In this document: one piece after another, positions 1-7,370 of the stretch
Layout: each line of letters starts with the position of its first letter
Position numbering within the stretch: position 1 is the stretch's first letter
DNA from: Thermoleophilia bacterium
GTDB taxonomy: Bacteria > Actinomycetota > Thermoleophilia > Gaiellales > Gaiellaceae
DNA: 20,707 bases
NCBI GenBank assembly: GCA_016844515.1
Contig: JAERMP010000033.1
Span: 1-20,707 of the forward strand
Direction of reading: 5' to 3'
Translations under genes and position numbers: made by a program
Notes under the pieces: generated by a model
The model's input: the letters and a program-made list of their open reading frames with translations, nothing else
What the model was told of the DNA's origin: nothing
Databases searched by the model: none

Positions 1-711
1 CGGTCGGATGCTGACATCGGTCACCTCTGCGTTCACCGGGAGGGCGAGCGTCTCGAGCACGACCTCGACGACACTCTCCGGCTGCAGAAGAAGCTCAGGG
101 CGGTACGGCCTGCCCTCGTGGTCGTGGACGACTTCCTGCATCGGCGTCGCCGTCCGGCCGGCGAAAACGGATACGACTCGCACGCCGTCCGGATTCACCT
201 GCTCGCGGAGACCGTCGGCAAACGCCTTGAGACCGGCCTTCGTCGCCGCGTACAACACATTGGTCGCCGAGGCTCTCAGCGCCGCACTCGAATTGATGAA
301 GACGACCTGACCTCGGGCTCGTCGCAACCCAGGAAGCAGCGCCTGCGTTAGCGCGACGGGAGCCCGCAGGTTCACGCGGTACTGCCGGTCGAGCTCGGTG
401 ATGGTTGCTGACGCGACCGCGCCCAACTCGATCGCCCCAGCGCTGTGCACGAGAACGTCGATCCCGTCTTCACCGGCGAGGATTTCCCCGACCGCACGCT
501 CGATGTCTGCGTCCTGCTCGAGATCGGCGACGACAGCCACGATGTGCCCCTCCAGTGCCTCGACCTCCTCGACGAGCAGGTCGAGACGCGCATTGCTCCG
601 TCCGATCGCGTACACGCGTGCGCCAGCTCGCGCGAGTGCGAGGGCTAGCGTGCGCCCGATTCCGCTGCTCGCACCCGTGACCACACAGCATCGGCCGGTG
701 AAGCTCGTCAC
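1..711 (-). CDS. Short-chain dehydrogenase/reductase (SDR), C-terminus cut by window edge
   Basis: Reading the minus strand from GTG at 711 gives 237 codons without a stop up to the window edge. The Rossmann cofactor motif TGASSGIG lies near residue 12. The NNAG-type motif appears as HSAG. The catalytic Ser lies in INSSAALRA, and the YxxxK pair is present as YAATK. This is a classical SDR, an NAD(P)-dependent oxidoreductase of about 250 residues, so only a few C-terminal residues are likely missing. The GTG start overlaps the stop of the upstream DUF4910 gene (GTGA), which implies translational coupling in the polysaccharide operon. From context it may reduce a keto-sugar nucleotide, but the sequence does not fix the substrate, and a FabG-like role is also possible. 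The family call is firm; the pathway role is inferred. Confidence 0.88.
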   Translation of the reverse strand, partial: MTSFTGRCCVVTGASSGIGRTLALALARAGARVYAIGRSNARLDLLVEEVEALEGHIVAVVADLEQDADIERAVGEILAGEDGIDVLVHSAGAIELGAVASATITELDRQYRVNLRAPVALTQALLPGLRRARGQVVFINSSAALRASATNVLYAATKAGLKAFADGLREQVNPDGVRVVSVFAGRTATPMQEVVHDHEGRPYRPELLLQPESVVEVVLETLALPVNAEVTDVSIRP

Positions 712-1997
712 CGTGCACCAGAGTCGGCGTCGACGAGGAGCCCGGCGTCGGTAAGCCGCCGCGCAGACTCTCGGATCCTCGCAAACGGCATTTCTGAACG
801 CTCGGCGATGTCGAGTAGGGAGTTAATCCCGTCTGACTGGTTCAGCACCCACAACATGGCCAGCTGCTCGTCCCGAACCGCGCCGCCGCCCGTGCTCGAG
901 TAGAGGCCGCGCTTGCCAAGCTGTGGCTCGCCCTTTGGAGCGAGGTTCACATAGCGCTTATCGGTCTCGAGCACGTCCAGGATCTCGAGCACCGCACGTA
1001 GCGTCTCTTCGAGTTGCTCGGGCCGGACGAGGCTCAGATCGTCCGCCGAGGAGTGGTACTGCTCGTACTCGCCTTCCCGTGAGCGGCTGAGACAGCCCAC
1101 GGGCAGGTCGAACCCGGGCGAGTTGAACTGGCGTTCGTCCCATCCCCAGGGCACGAAGTCGAGCACGCGTGCTCCGGCGGTGCGCGAGATCACGTGAGCC
1201 GCAGCGCGGTCGACCAGCGTATCGCCCCGCCGGCTCCGCTTGTAGCTCAGTGGCGCAGGATCGCCCACGCATGCCACGACCAACCCGGCGACGATCCGCT
1301 CCAGCCGCTCCTCGTTTCGCGCGAGCCACGTGACCGAGCCGATCGTGCCGGGGATGAACAGGAAGCGGTACGTCAAGCGATGCGACGAACGTGCAAGTGC
1401 CTCCGCGAGCTCTGTCAGCAGCGCGATCCCGGAAAGATTGTCGTTTGGGCAGACGTGCGTCGTGAGCAGGACCTCGTCCTCGGACTCGCCGGACAGGACG
1501 CACTCTCCATAGGTGAGGGAGCCGGCTTCGAGAGTGCTGTCGATGAAGACCTCGTAGTCGGAGTCCTCGAGCGCGTCGAGCGCGCGCTGGGCAAGGCAGA
1601 ACCCCCACGTCCGGGAGTAGTACGACGTCCGGTACGGAACCCAATCCGGATGCTCGGGCAGCGCGTGCAAGTGGGCACGCAGCTCGGCGAGCGGCATCAC
1701 GGCTTGGATGGGCTCGCTGTAGCCGACGATGTGCAGGTTCGACTCCTGGAAATCGACGACCCGGGCTCCTCCTGGCTGGGCGATGTACGCATCGCGGATG
1801 TTCCATTCCGCTGGGACGGTCCAGTCGAGAGCCTGAGTGCCGCTCGGCACCTCATGGACCTCTAGCGGGATCCGGCCCGCGATCGTCTGCAGCGTCTTTC
1901 GAGTGCCGCTCCCGGTAATGCTTCGGCAGAGCGGAAACAGAGCTTCCATCAGCGCGTACATGCGGTTGCCGGTTCCAGTCAGGTCGACCGCCGGCAT
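708..1997 (-). CDS. DUF4910 aminopeptidase-fold protein with C-terminal winged helix
   Basis: The protein has 429 residues from ATG at 1997, which shares one base with the stop of the epimerase gene (TGATG); an overlapping GTG at 2000 is less likely. The family (DUF4910, M28-peptidase-like fold) is common in surface-glycan clusters and its reaction is not established. The M28-like metal-site region is visible: H181 and D186 in HVCPNDNLSG, then DERQFNSPG near 287 and H315 in YHSSADD. Around residues 214-222 the sequence is FIPGTIGSV, with no Glu where classical M28 peptidases place their Glu pair. Residues about 371-425 look like a winged-helix domain (LLDIAERSEMPFARIRESARRLTDAGLLVD). No signal peptide is seen, so it is probably cytoplasmic. 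A role in modifying an amide on the sugar nucleotide is only a guess. Family identification is from memory of motifs. Confidence 0.82.
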   Translation of the reverse strand: MPAVDLTGTGNRMYALMEALFPLCRSITGSGTRKTLQTIAGRIPLEVHEVPSGTQALDWTVPAEWNIRDAYIAQPGGARVVDFQESNLHIVGYSEPIQAVMPLAELRAHLHALPEHPDWVPYRTSYYSRTWGFCLAQRALDALEDSDYEVFIDSTLEAGSLTYGECVLSGESEDEVLLTTHVCPNDNLSGIALLTELAEALARSSHRLTYRFLFIPGTIGSVTWLARNEERLERIVAGLVVACVGDPAPLSYKRSRRGDTLVDRAAAHVISRTAGARVLDFVPWGWDERQFNSPGFDLPVGCLSRSREGEYEQYHSSADDLSLVRPEQLEETLRAVLEILDVLETDKRYVNLAPKGEPQLGKRGLYSSTGGGAVRDEQLAMLWVLNQSDGINSLLDIAERSEMPFARIRESARRLTDAGLLVDADSGAR

Positions 1998-2536
1998 CAC
2001 CGCTCCGCGCTCTCGAAATCCGGGAAGCTGCGATCTCGGTCGTTGATCACGAGGATCGGGCCCGGCCATTCGATGCCGAACGCCGGATCGTCGAAGCGGA
2101 CACCGCGGGCAGCCTCGGGGGCCTCGATCTGGGACATCTGGTACATCACTTCGGAGTGGTTCGTGAGCGTCAGTAGGCCATGCGCGCACCGTTCGGGCAC
2201 GTACAGCGCGCGCCGATTGTCCGCCGAGAGCTCGATCCCGAACCAGCGCTTGAAGGTCGCCGAGTCCCGGCGCAGGTCGACGGCAACGTCGAAGACCGCG
2301 CCGGAAATGCACCGAACGAGCTTCGCCTCGTCGTGCGGCGGAAGCTGGTAGTGGAGGCCACGCAATGTCCCCCGCGCCCGCGTGTACGAGAGGCTGCACT
2401 GGGCGAGCCGGGTGTTCAGCCCGCGCGAGGCGAGCTCGTCCGTGTCCCAGATCCGCGCGAAGAACCCGCGCCCATCGGCGAGTAGTTCCGGCTCTATCAC
2501 CCAGGCGCCGTCGATTGTCGTCTCCCGAAAGTTCAT
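1997..2536 (-). CDS. RmlC-like dTDP-4-dehydrorhamnose 3,5-epimerase family protein
   Basis: This 179-residue protein has the cupin fold signature of RmlC: DGRGFFARIWD near 21, RGLHYQLPP near 59, and YVPERCAHGLLTL. Aligned by eye to Salmonella RmlC, the catalytic His of RGLH, the Tyr that corresponds to Y133 (in EVMYQM) and the Asp near the C-terminus (INDRD) are all kept. The usual NYY/DYY stretch after that Tyr is replaced by SQIEAP, so the substrate pocket differs from true RmlC. It probably epimerises C3 and/or C5 of a 4-keto-6-deoxy nucleotide sugar. The cytidylyltransferase upstream suggests a CDP-linked substrate rather than dTDP, so I do not assign rfbC. The ATG overlaps the PIG-L stop by 4 nt (ATGA), and the stop overlaps the next start. 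Confidence 0.88.
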   Translation of the reverse strand: MNFRETTIDGAWVIEPELLADGRGFFARIWDTDELASRGLNTRLAQCSLSYTRARGTLRGLHYQLPPHDEAKLVRCISGAVFDVAVDLRRDSATFKRWFGIELSADNRRALYVPERCAHGLLTLTNHSEVMYQMSQIEAPEAARGVRFDDPAFGIEWPGPILVINDRDRSFPDFESAER

Positions 2537-3192
2537 CCGATCAGGAGCGACAGCTTCCGGCAGATGAAGGCCTCGGCATAGCGGGTCGGCGACTGGGCCT
2601 CCATCCCGCGAATGCGCATGAGCCCGAGAAATAGCTCCTCGTCAAACCACTGTTTTTCCCGCTGGCTCGAGAACGCATTCAGCACCAGCCGTATCTTCTC
2701 TCGCGCGAGATCCTCGGAGACAGGGACGAAGAAGTTCGGTGCGCCGAGGTCGCCGTCGTACTTCGGAATCTCGTATTCGAGGATGAGGTGATCCCGCCAG
2801 GTGTTCCAGGTCAGCTCGCATACGAGACGGTGGTCCTGATGCAGATCCTCGCGCGTGTGCGTCAGCACGAGCTGCGGATCGAGCTCGAGCTTGAGCTCCT
2901 CGAAGACGTCTTTGACCGCCCCGCCGACGTACGGAAGGTAACCGTCGCGGAAGTGATGACACACGATGGTGCGCGACGCCGCGCCGGCGAGGAACGCGCT
3001 CGCGCTCGCGCGCGCCTCCTGCTCTCGAACGGCGTCCGCTGCGAGCACGACCCATGTGACCTCGAGCTCGTAGGCGCGCTGCAGCGCCAGGAGCGTTGCA
3101 CCGCAGCCGATCTCGATGTCGTCTGCGTGCGCGCCAACGACGAGAACTCGACGGACGGGCGCGTCGCCGTCGAGGAGTGGGAGCCGCAGCAT
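2533..3192 (-). CDS. PIG-L (LmbE) family N-deacetylase
   Basis: This 219-residue protein has the hallmark zinc site of the PIG-L family: GAHADD at residues 20-25 (family consensus AHPDD) and THTREDLHQDH at 111-121, giving His22, Asp25 and His121 as likely ligands. The Pro to Ala change in AHxDD is mild. Family members remove acetyl groups from N-acetyl sugars or related amides. Placed between a nucleotide-sugar activating enzyme and an epimerase, it may act on an amino-sugar intermediate of the same pathway, although no aminotransferase is visible here. It starts at ATG 3192, overlapping the stop of the cytidylyltransferase by one base, and ends in a 4-nt overlap with the epimerase start. No signal peptide; predicted cytoplasmic. 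Confidence 0.9.
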   Translation of the reverse strand: MLRLPLLDGDAPVRRVLVVGAHADDIEIGCGATLLALQRAYELEVTWVVLAADAVREQEARASASAFLAGAASRTIVCHHFRDGYLPYVGGAVKDVFEELKLELDPQLVLTHTREDLHQDHRLVCELTWNTWRDHLILEYEIPKYDGDLGAPNFFVPVSEDLAREKIRLVLNAFSSQREKQWFDEELFLGLMRIRGMEAQSPTRYAEAFICRKLSLLIG

Positions 3193-3986
3193 CAGTGGCT
3201 GAGAGCCGCGTGGTGTCCGACCAGGCGCCAGGGAGCGCTGCCGTTCTCGGCCAAGGTGTCGAGCCGCTGCTTGTCCTTGATCGTGTCCATCGGCCCCCAG
3301 AAGCCCTCGTACCCGTAGCCGATCAGCTCACCGTTCTCTATGAGGCGCCGGAACGGCTCTTCGACGAGCTCCTCTCCGGGGCGAACGTGGTCGAGCACAT
3401 CGCGGCGGAAGACGAAGAAGCCGCCGTTGATCCAGACGTTCGCGCGCTGGATGTCGGTGACAGTCTTGACCGTGCCGTCGTCGTCAACGTCGACGACGTG
3501 CGCAGTGAACATCGGCCGCACCGACAGGAAGAGCCCGGTCTTCCCCGACGACACGAGCCGGTCGATCATGTCGTCGAGCGGCGCGTCGGTCAATCCGTCG
3601 CTGTACGTCGCGAGGAAGTACTCGTCGTCGCCGATGTGCGACGCGACGGCGCGGAGCCGATCGCCGATCGTCGAGTGCAGGCCCGTATCGACAAACGTGA
3701 TGCGCCAGTCCGAGATATCGGCCCCGAGCAGCTCGACCTCTCTCCCCCCCTGCGAGAGGACGAAGTCGTTGGAGAACGCCTCTTTGTACGAGAGGAAGTA
3801 CTCCTTGATGGACTCGCCCTTGTACCCGAGGCACAGGACGAAGTCGTTGTATCCCCACGCGGCGTAGTACTTCATGATGTGCCAGAGGATCGGTCGATTG
3901 CCGACGGTGATCATCGGCTTCGGGATTCGCTGTGTCTCGTCGCCCATACGGACGCCGAGACCGCCGCAGAACAGGACGACTTTCAT
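3192..3986 (-). CDS. Glucose-1-phosphate cytidylyltransferase-like sugar nucleotidyltransferase
   Basis: The 264-residue product matches the RfbF/DdhA type of nucleotidyltransferase. It has an N-terminal FCGGLGVRM loop, the IPKPM lysine at 23, and the run PILWHIMKYYAAWGYNDFVLCLGYKG that is characteristic of CDP-glucose synthases. Later come TYSDGL (metal-binding Asp), NGGFFVF and EGFWGPMDTIKD. The expected reaction is CTP + glucose-1-phosphate to CDP-glucose + PPi, the entry to CDP-6-deoxysugars. The usual GTR of the first loop is GVR here. I chose ATG 3986 over an upstream in-frame ATG at 4037 because homology begins at MKVVLFCGG and an AAAGGAG Shine-Dalgarno sits at 3997-4003, 10 nt before it. 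The 129-nt gap to the upstream methyltransferase holds only this ribosome binding site that I can see. Specificity for CTP is from family similarity. Confidence 0.88.
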   Translation of the reverse strand: MKVVLFCGGLGVRMGDETQRIPKPMITVGNRPILWHIMKYYAAWGYNDFVLCLGYKGESIKEYFLSYKEAFSNDFVLSQGGREVELLGADISDWRITFVDTGLHSTIGDRLRAVASHIGDDEYFLATYSDGLTDAPLDDMIDRLVSSGKTGLFLSVRPMFTAHVVDVDDDGTVKTVTDIQRANVWINGGFFVFRRDVLDHVRPGEELVEEPFRRLIENGELIGYGYEGFWGPMDTIKDKQRLDTLAENGSAPWRLVGHHAALSH

Positions 3987-4115
3987 CGCCCAAGCACTCC
4001 TTTCCAGAGTCCCATCTCCGCAGCCATCACAAACCACTCTCCCCTGAACCGAGCACGACCCAAGTTACCGGCTCGGACTCCCTTTATCGCATTTCGCACG
4101 AAACCGCGTTCCGTG

Positions 4116-5411
4116 TCAAGCGGCAGATCCGGATCGTCGGGCGATGTCTCGTTCCCGGGTCGCGGGGTCGACGACCGTCGCGACTGGAATCGGCACGATC
4201 AGCCGGCCTCCCCACTCGCCGATGTACGCGAGCTGATCCGAGATCTCGTCAGCGAGGTTCCAGGGCAGAACGAGGACGTAGTCGGGCCGGGTCTCTGCGA
4301 TTCGCCCTGTGGGACAGATCGGAATATGGGTTCCCGGCGTGAAGAGCCCCTGCTTGTAGGGGTTGCGGTCGACCGTGTAGTCGAGCAGGTCGGTGCGAAT
4401 CCCGCAGTAGTTGAGGAGCGTGTTCCCCTTGCCCGGCGCTCCATAGCCGACGACCTGCTTGCCTTCGCGACGAAGCGTGATGAGCATGTCGAGGAGCGCC
4501 CGCTTCGACTCCTTGACGTCCTCGGCGAAGCGCACATAGCGCTCCGCCGAACGCAGGCCCTCTCGTTCTTCGTGTGCGGCGAGCGCGGACACGGCCTCCG
4601 TTTGGCCGTGTGGGCCGCCTTGGTGCTGGGCATAGACACGGAGAGATCCGCCATGCGTCGGAAGCTCCGCGAGGTCGTACACCTCGAGCCCGTGGGACCT
4701 GAAGATCTCGGCGACCGTGGCGAGCGAGAAGTAGGAGAAGTGCTCGTGGTAGATCGTGTCGTACTGCACACCCCCCAACAGACATAGGAGGTGCGGAAAC
4801 TCGAACGTGGCCGTGCCGTCGTCCCGGAGCAGGGTCTTCACACCGGCTACGAAATCATTCAGGTCGGGTACCTGGGCGAGGACGTTGTTGGCGACGACGA
4901 GGCTGGCGCGCTTCCCCTCGGCGACGAGCTGTCCGGCGGTCTCCTGACCGAAGAACGCGACAAGCGTCGGCACGCCACGCTCCTCTGCAGCTTTCGCGAC
5001 GTTCGCTGCGGGGTCGATGCCTAGGATTGGAATGCCCGTGCCGACGAAGTGCTGAAGGAGATAGCCGTCGTTCGACGCGAGTTCGACGACGACGTCGTCG
5101 TGGCCGAGTTCGAGTCGCTGCCGGATCTCTTCGACGTAGAGCCGCGCGTGCTCCACCCACGAGGTCGAGTACGCAGAGAAGTACGCGTACTCGGAGAAGA
5201 TGTCGTCGGGAGTTACGAACTCCTCGACCTGGACGAGAAAGCAGCGCTCGCAGGCGAACACGTGGAGCGGGTAGAACGGCTCCATCCGGCGGAGCTGGTC
5301 AGACCGCAGGTAGCTCTCGCAGAGCGGCGACATCCCGAGGTCAACGACCGTCAACCTGAGCGACGCGCCGCAGAAGCGGCAGACGGGGGGATTGGGTTCG
5401 ATAGTCGACAC
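4116..5411 (-). CDS. Zinc-finger SAM-dependent sugar C-methyltransferase (TylC3/NovU type)
   Basis: This 431-residue protein has the three-part layout of nucleotide-sugar C-methyltransferases. The N-terminal zinc module uses Cys11, Cys14, Cys54 and Cys57. The SAM-binding core starts with VVVELASNDGYLLQ at about 107-120. The C-terminal domain carries GYGAPGKGNTLLNYCGI. The run YHEHFSY holds the Tyr, Glu and His that are implicated in catalysis in the TcaB9/KijD1 relatives. Such enzymes add a methyl to C3 or C5 of a 4-keto sugar nucleotide and so make branched sugars. The start is GTG 5411 with no clear Shine-Dalgarno, 19 nt after the glycosyltransferase stop. With the cytidylyltransferase downstream, the substrate is likely a CDP-4-keto-deoxyhexose (inference). 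The carbon methylated cannot be read from the sequence. Confidence 0.92.
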   Translation of the reverse strand: MSTIEPNPPVCRFCGASLRLTVVDLGMSPLCESYLRSDQLRRMEPFYPLHVFACERCFLVQVEEFVTPDDIFSEYAYFSAYSTSWVEHARLYVEEIRQRLELGHDDVVVELASNDGYLLQHFVGTGIPILGIDPAANVAKAAEERGVPTLVAFFGQETAGQLVAEGKRASLVVANNVLAQVPDLNDFVAGVKTLLRDDGTATFEFPHLLCLLGGVQYDTIYHEHFSYFSLATVAEIFRSHGLEVYDLAELPTHGGSLRVYAQHQGGPHGQTEAVSALAAHEEREGLRSAERYVRFAEDVKESKRALLDMLITLRREGKQVVGYGAPGKGNTLLNYCGIRTDLLDYTVDRNPYKQGLFTPGTHIPICPTGRIAETRPDYVLVLPWNLADEISDQLAYIGEWGGRLIVPIPVATVVDPATRERDIARRSGSAA

Positions 5412-5430
5412 GATTGGAAGGTCGCGTGCG

Positions 5431-6441
5431 CTAGGCCGGTGAAGGTCGCTGAGGGTCCGAGCTGAGCCGCAATTTCTTCATGACGTGCCCGCGCCACAGC
5501 AGCGCCCGCACGATCGCGACTGCAGCGCGAACTCGACGGTCGTTGCCCGACTCGAGCACGATGCTCTCCGAGGCTTTCCAGTGGAACGTAAAGAACTCCG
5601 GATCGGTCGCTCGCGAGGGCTTGGGAACCTGACGCGCGTGCCAGGAGACGTACCGCTTGAGCTCGATCCGAAGTCGCGTCCGATACTCGTCCCGCCCGAG
5701 CACCATCGGCCCGTAGCGAAGGAGGAACCGAATGTTCTCGGGGTCGTAGGTGTTGATCCTCCCGGCATACGACGACCTCGCCTCAGGCTGCCGACGGGAG
5801 AAAGTGAGGACCTGGTGGACGTACCCGAAGTCGGTTTGCGTGAGGCCCCAGTAGACGGCCTCGGTGTCGCTGTGCCAGAAACGGGGGTCGTAGAAAGGCT
5901 TACGCCGTCGTACGAGCTCCGACCGGAGAAGCGTTGCCGTTGGACTACCGGTCACGTACGGTCCCCCGAGGAGGGACTGGCGGAGGACCTCGCGGCCGCT
6001 CACAACGGTCTTCCAGTACGGCAGGCCGACGAGATCGACCGTACCCTCCTGAAGCCGGTAGGAGCCGACGATGCCGATCGACTCCGCCGACTCCGCTCTT
6101 TCCACCATGCGTTCCAAACACTCGGGAAAGAGCCAGTCGTCACCCTGGACGATCTTGCAGTAGACGCTGTCGGCGTCCATCGCCTCGAGCGCCCGGTTGT
6201 GGTTCTCGGTCGCATCGACGAGGTCGTCGAATCGAAGGAGCCGAATCCGGGACTCTTGACGCGCAAACCGTTCGGCCAGCTCGCTGGTCGCGTCCGTACT
6301 GCAGTTGTCGACGATCGTGAACAGCCAGTTGGCGTAGGTCTGTTGCAGGACGCTCGCGATGCACTCTTCGAGGTACGCAGCGCCGTTGTGCACGGGCGTC
6401 AGCACGCTCACGAGTGGTGGATCTCTGCTCATCGTGCCCAT
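5431..6441 (-). CDS. Family 2 glycosyltransferase
   Basis: This 336-residue GT-A protein begins SVLTPVHNGAAYLEECIASVLQQTY, followed by TIVDNCSTDAT (first acidic site) and the metal-binding QGDDWLFPE at about 99-106. These are the standard GT2 signatures. Only the N-terminal 220 residues resemble the catalytic domain; the C-terminal part (ELKRYVSWHARQ onward) has no motif I recognise. No transmembrane segment is evident, so it is likely a peripheral cytoplasmic enzyme that transfers one sugar to the lipid-linked intermediate. The start is ATG 6441 with GGGGTG just upstream; ATG 6432 (MSRDPP) is a reasonable alternative. It lies 78 nt downstream of the sugar-phosphate transferase and 19 nt upstream of the methyltransferase. 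Donor and acceptor are unknown. Confidence 0.9.
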   Translation of the reverse strand: MGTMSRDPPLVSVLTPVHNGAAYLEECIASVLQQTYANWLFTIVDNCSTDATSELAERFARQESRIRLLRFDDLVDATENHNRALEAMDADSVYCKIVQGDDWLFPECLERMVERAESAESIGIVGSYRLQEGTVDLVGLPYWKTVVSGREVLRQSLLGGPYVTGSPTATLLRSELVRRRKPFYDPRFWHSDTEAVYWGLTQTDFGYVHQVLTFSRRQPEARSSYAGRINTYDPENIRFLLRYGPMVLGRDEYRTRLRIELKRYVSWHARQVPKPSRATDPEFFTFHWKASESIVLESGNDRRVRAAVAIVRALLWRGHVMKKLRLSSDPQRPSPA

Positions 6442-6519
6442 CTCACCCCGCGCTCACCATAACCGGGTGGCGAGTTCCTGCCGGCCGAGGGCGCAAATAC
6501 GCGTTTCGGTGCCTCCTGT

Positions 6520-7164
6520 TCAGTACTGCAGGCCCTCGCCGCGGGCGATCACGCGGACTGTCTGGCACAGGATCCCAACGTCGTATCGCAACACTCGAGC
6601 GGAACTCCGCCTCCGACACATCTCGGCATAGGCGAGATCGAGCTCGGCGTACGCCGCCGGCTCCGTGACGCCCTTCTGCACCTGAGCCGGCCCCGTCCAG
6701 CCCGCGACGATCTGATTTCGGTACGTGAAGCCCTTCGCGACCTGCATCTCGACCATCGAGGGTGGCCACGGCCGCGGGCCAACCAGGCTCATGTCACCCC
6801 GGAGCACGTTGAAGAGCTGAGGGAGCTCGTCGAGGTACCAGGGCTTGAGAACGCGTCGCCCCGCCCAGGTCAAGTTGGCAGGATCGGCCTCGAGAAGTCG
6901 CGCGTGGGCTTCCGCTCCCTCGGCGCGATCGAGCACCTCACGGCGCAGCGTCCGGAACTTGAGGAGGTCGAACTCGCGGCCTCGAGAGATGCGGCGCTCC
7001 CGGTAGAGCCACGGCCCGCGGTCGCGAGGGCGAAACGCCATATCGACGGTGATCGCCACGCACACGACCGCAAACACCGGCGCGAGCACGAGTGCCAAGA
7101 CGACAGCCACGCCTTTGTCGAGCGCGCGTTTCGACACGGGGTAGGGAACGAGCTCCGAGTTCAT
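6520..7164 (-). CDS. Polyprenyl-phosphate sugar-phosphate transferase (bacterial sugar transferase family)
   Basis: This 214-residue, PglC-like short form starts glycan assembly by moving a sugar-1-phosphate from a nucleotide sugar to undecaprenyl phosphate on the inner membrane face. One hydrophobic segment lies at about 17-42 (VAVVLALVLAPVFAVVCVAI), followed by FDLLKFRTL. Then comes the diagnostic YLDELPQLFNVLRGDMSLVGPRPW, in which the Asp-Glu of DELPQ is the catalytic pair. The long form's four extra N-terminal helices are absent. I start at ATG 7164 because the core begins right there; the open frame continues upstream into the structured intergenic element but has no homology. It is the first gene of the minus-strand operon, so its promoter must lie in or near the element at 7195-7360. 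Confidence 0.93.
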   Translation of the reverse strand: MNSELVPYPVSKRALDKGVAVVLALVLAPVFAVVCVAITVDMAFRPRDRGPWLYRERRISRGREFDLLKFRTLRREVLDRAEGAEAHARLLEADPANLTWAGRRVLKPWYLDELPQLFNVLRGDMSLVGPRPWPPSMVEMQVAKGFTYRNQIVAGWTGPAQVQKGVTEPAAYAELDLAYAEMCRRRSSARVLRYDVGILCQTVRVIARGEGLQY

Positions 7165-7194
7165 GCCGAAGTGATTCTCTCTCCCTCGCGGCGC

Positions 7195-7360
7195 TAGTGC
7201 TTCGTCTCGGAAGTCCCTTGATGCTCCGGCGCGCGAAAAGCAAGCCAGGCTAGGACGCAGGGAGCGCCCGTATTGGTGAATACGGGCGCGACCGAGGACG
7301 ACGCCTGGCGCCGCTTTGCAGCCGCCCGGAGCGCAAGACGACTTTCGGGACGAAGCACTA
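7195..7360 (+). ncRNA. Candidate structured RNA element, copy 1
   Basis: The arms 7195-7215 and 7340-7360 form a 21-bp stem with no mismatch and two G-U pairs. Nested inside are 7223-7229 with 7326-7332 (GCTCCGG/CCGGAGC), 7237-7241 with 7313-7317 (AAAGC/GCTTT), 7244-7250 with 7303-7309 (GCCAGGC/GCCTGGC), and a terminal 11-bp hairpin 7264-7274/7279-7289 with a GGTG loop. Between the last two helices is an internal loop with strands TAGGACGCAGGGAG (7251-7264) and CGACCGAGGACGAC (7289-7302). Both strands occur identically in copy 2. The G-U pairs would be A-C mismatches on the other strand, so the RNA sense is plus. It fills the gap between divergent genes. I do not recognise it as a known family. 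Confidence 0.75.
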
Positions 7361-7364
7361 AGGT
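7359..7364 (+). promoter_or_regulatory. -10-like box TAAGGT of a leaderless-type promoter
   Basis: TAAGGT fits TAnnnT and is followed by 6 nt and then the ATG at 7371, so transcription could begin at the start codon itself. There is no Shine-Dalgarno before that ATG. The box begins in the last two bases of the structured element. No clear -35 hexamer is seen. Confidence 0.4.
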
Positions 7365-7370
7365 GCGCCC

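Noticed and set aside
1998..2399. An N-terminal extension of 134 residues on the DUF4910 gene.
   Set aside because: It overlaps the conserved RmlC-like gene in another frame and has shadow composition; the family N-terminus fits ATG 1997.
3096..4787. A 563-codon open frame on the plus strand.
   Set aside because: It lies antisense to three well-supported genes, has arginine-rich composition without any domain pattern, and is the expected shadow of high-GC codon usage on the other strand.
7195..7360. Interpretation of the paired element as a recent transposon or MITE with terminal inverted repeats.
   Set aside because: The arms of the two copies are unrelated in sequence while the core is identical, the reverse of what a recently moved element shows; no target-site duplication was found. 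The terminal TAGT/ACTA shared by both copies keeps a DNA-level origin from being fully excluded.
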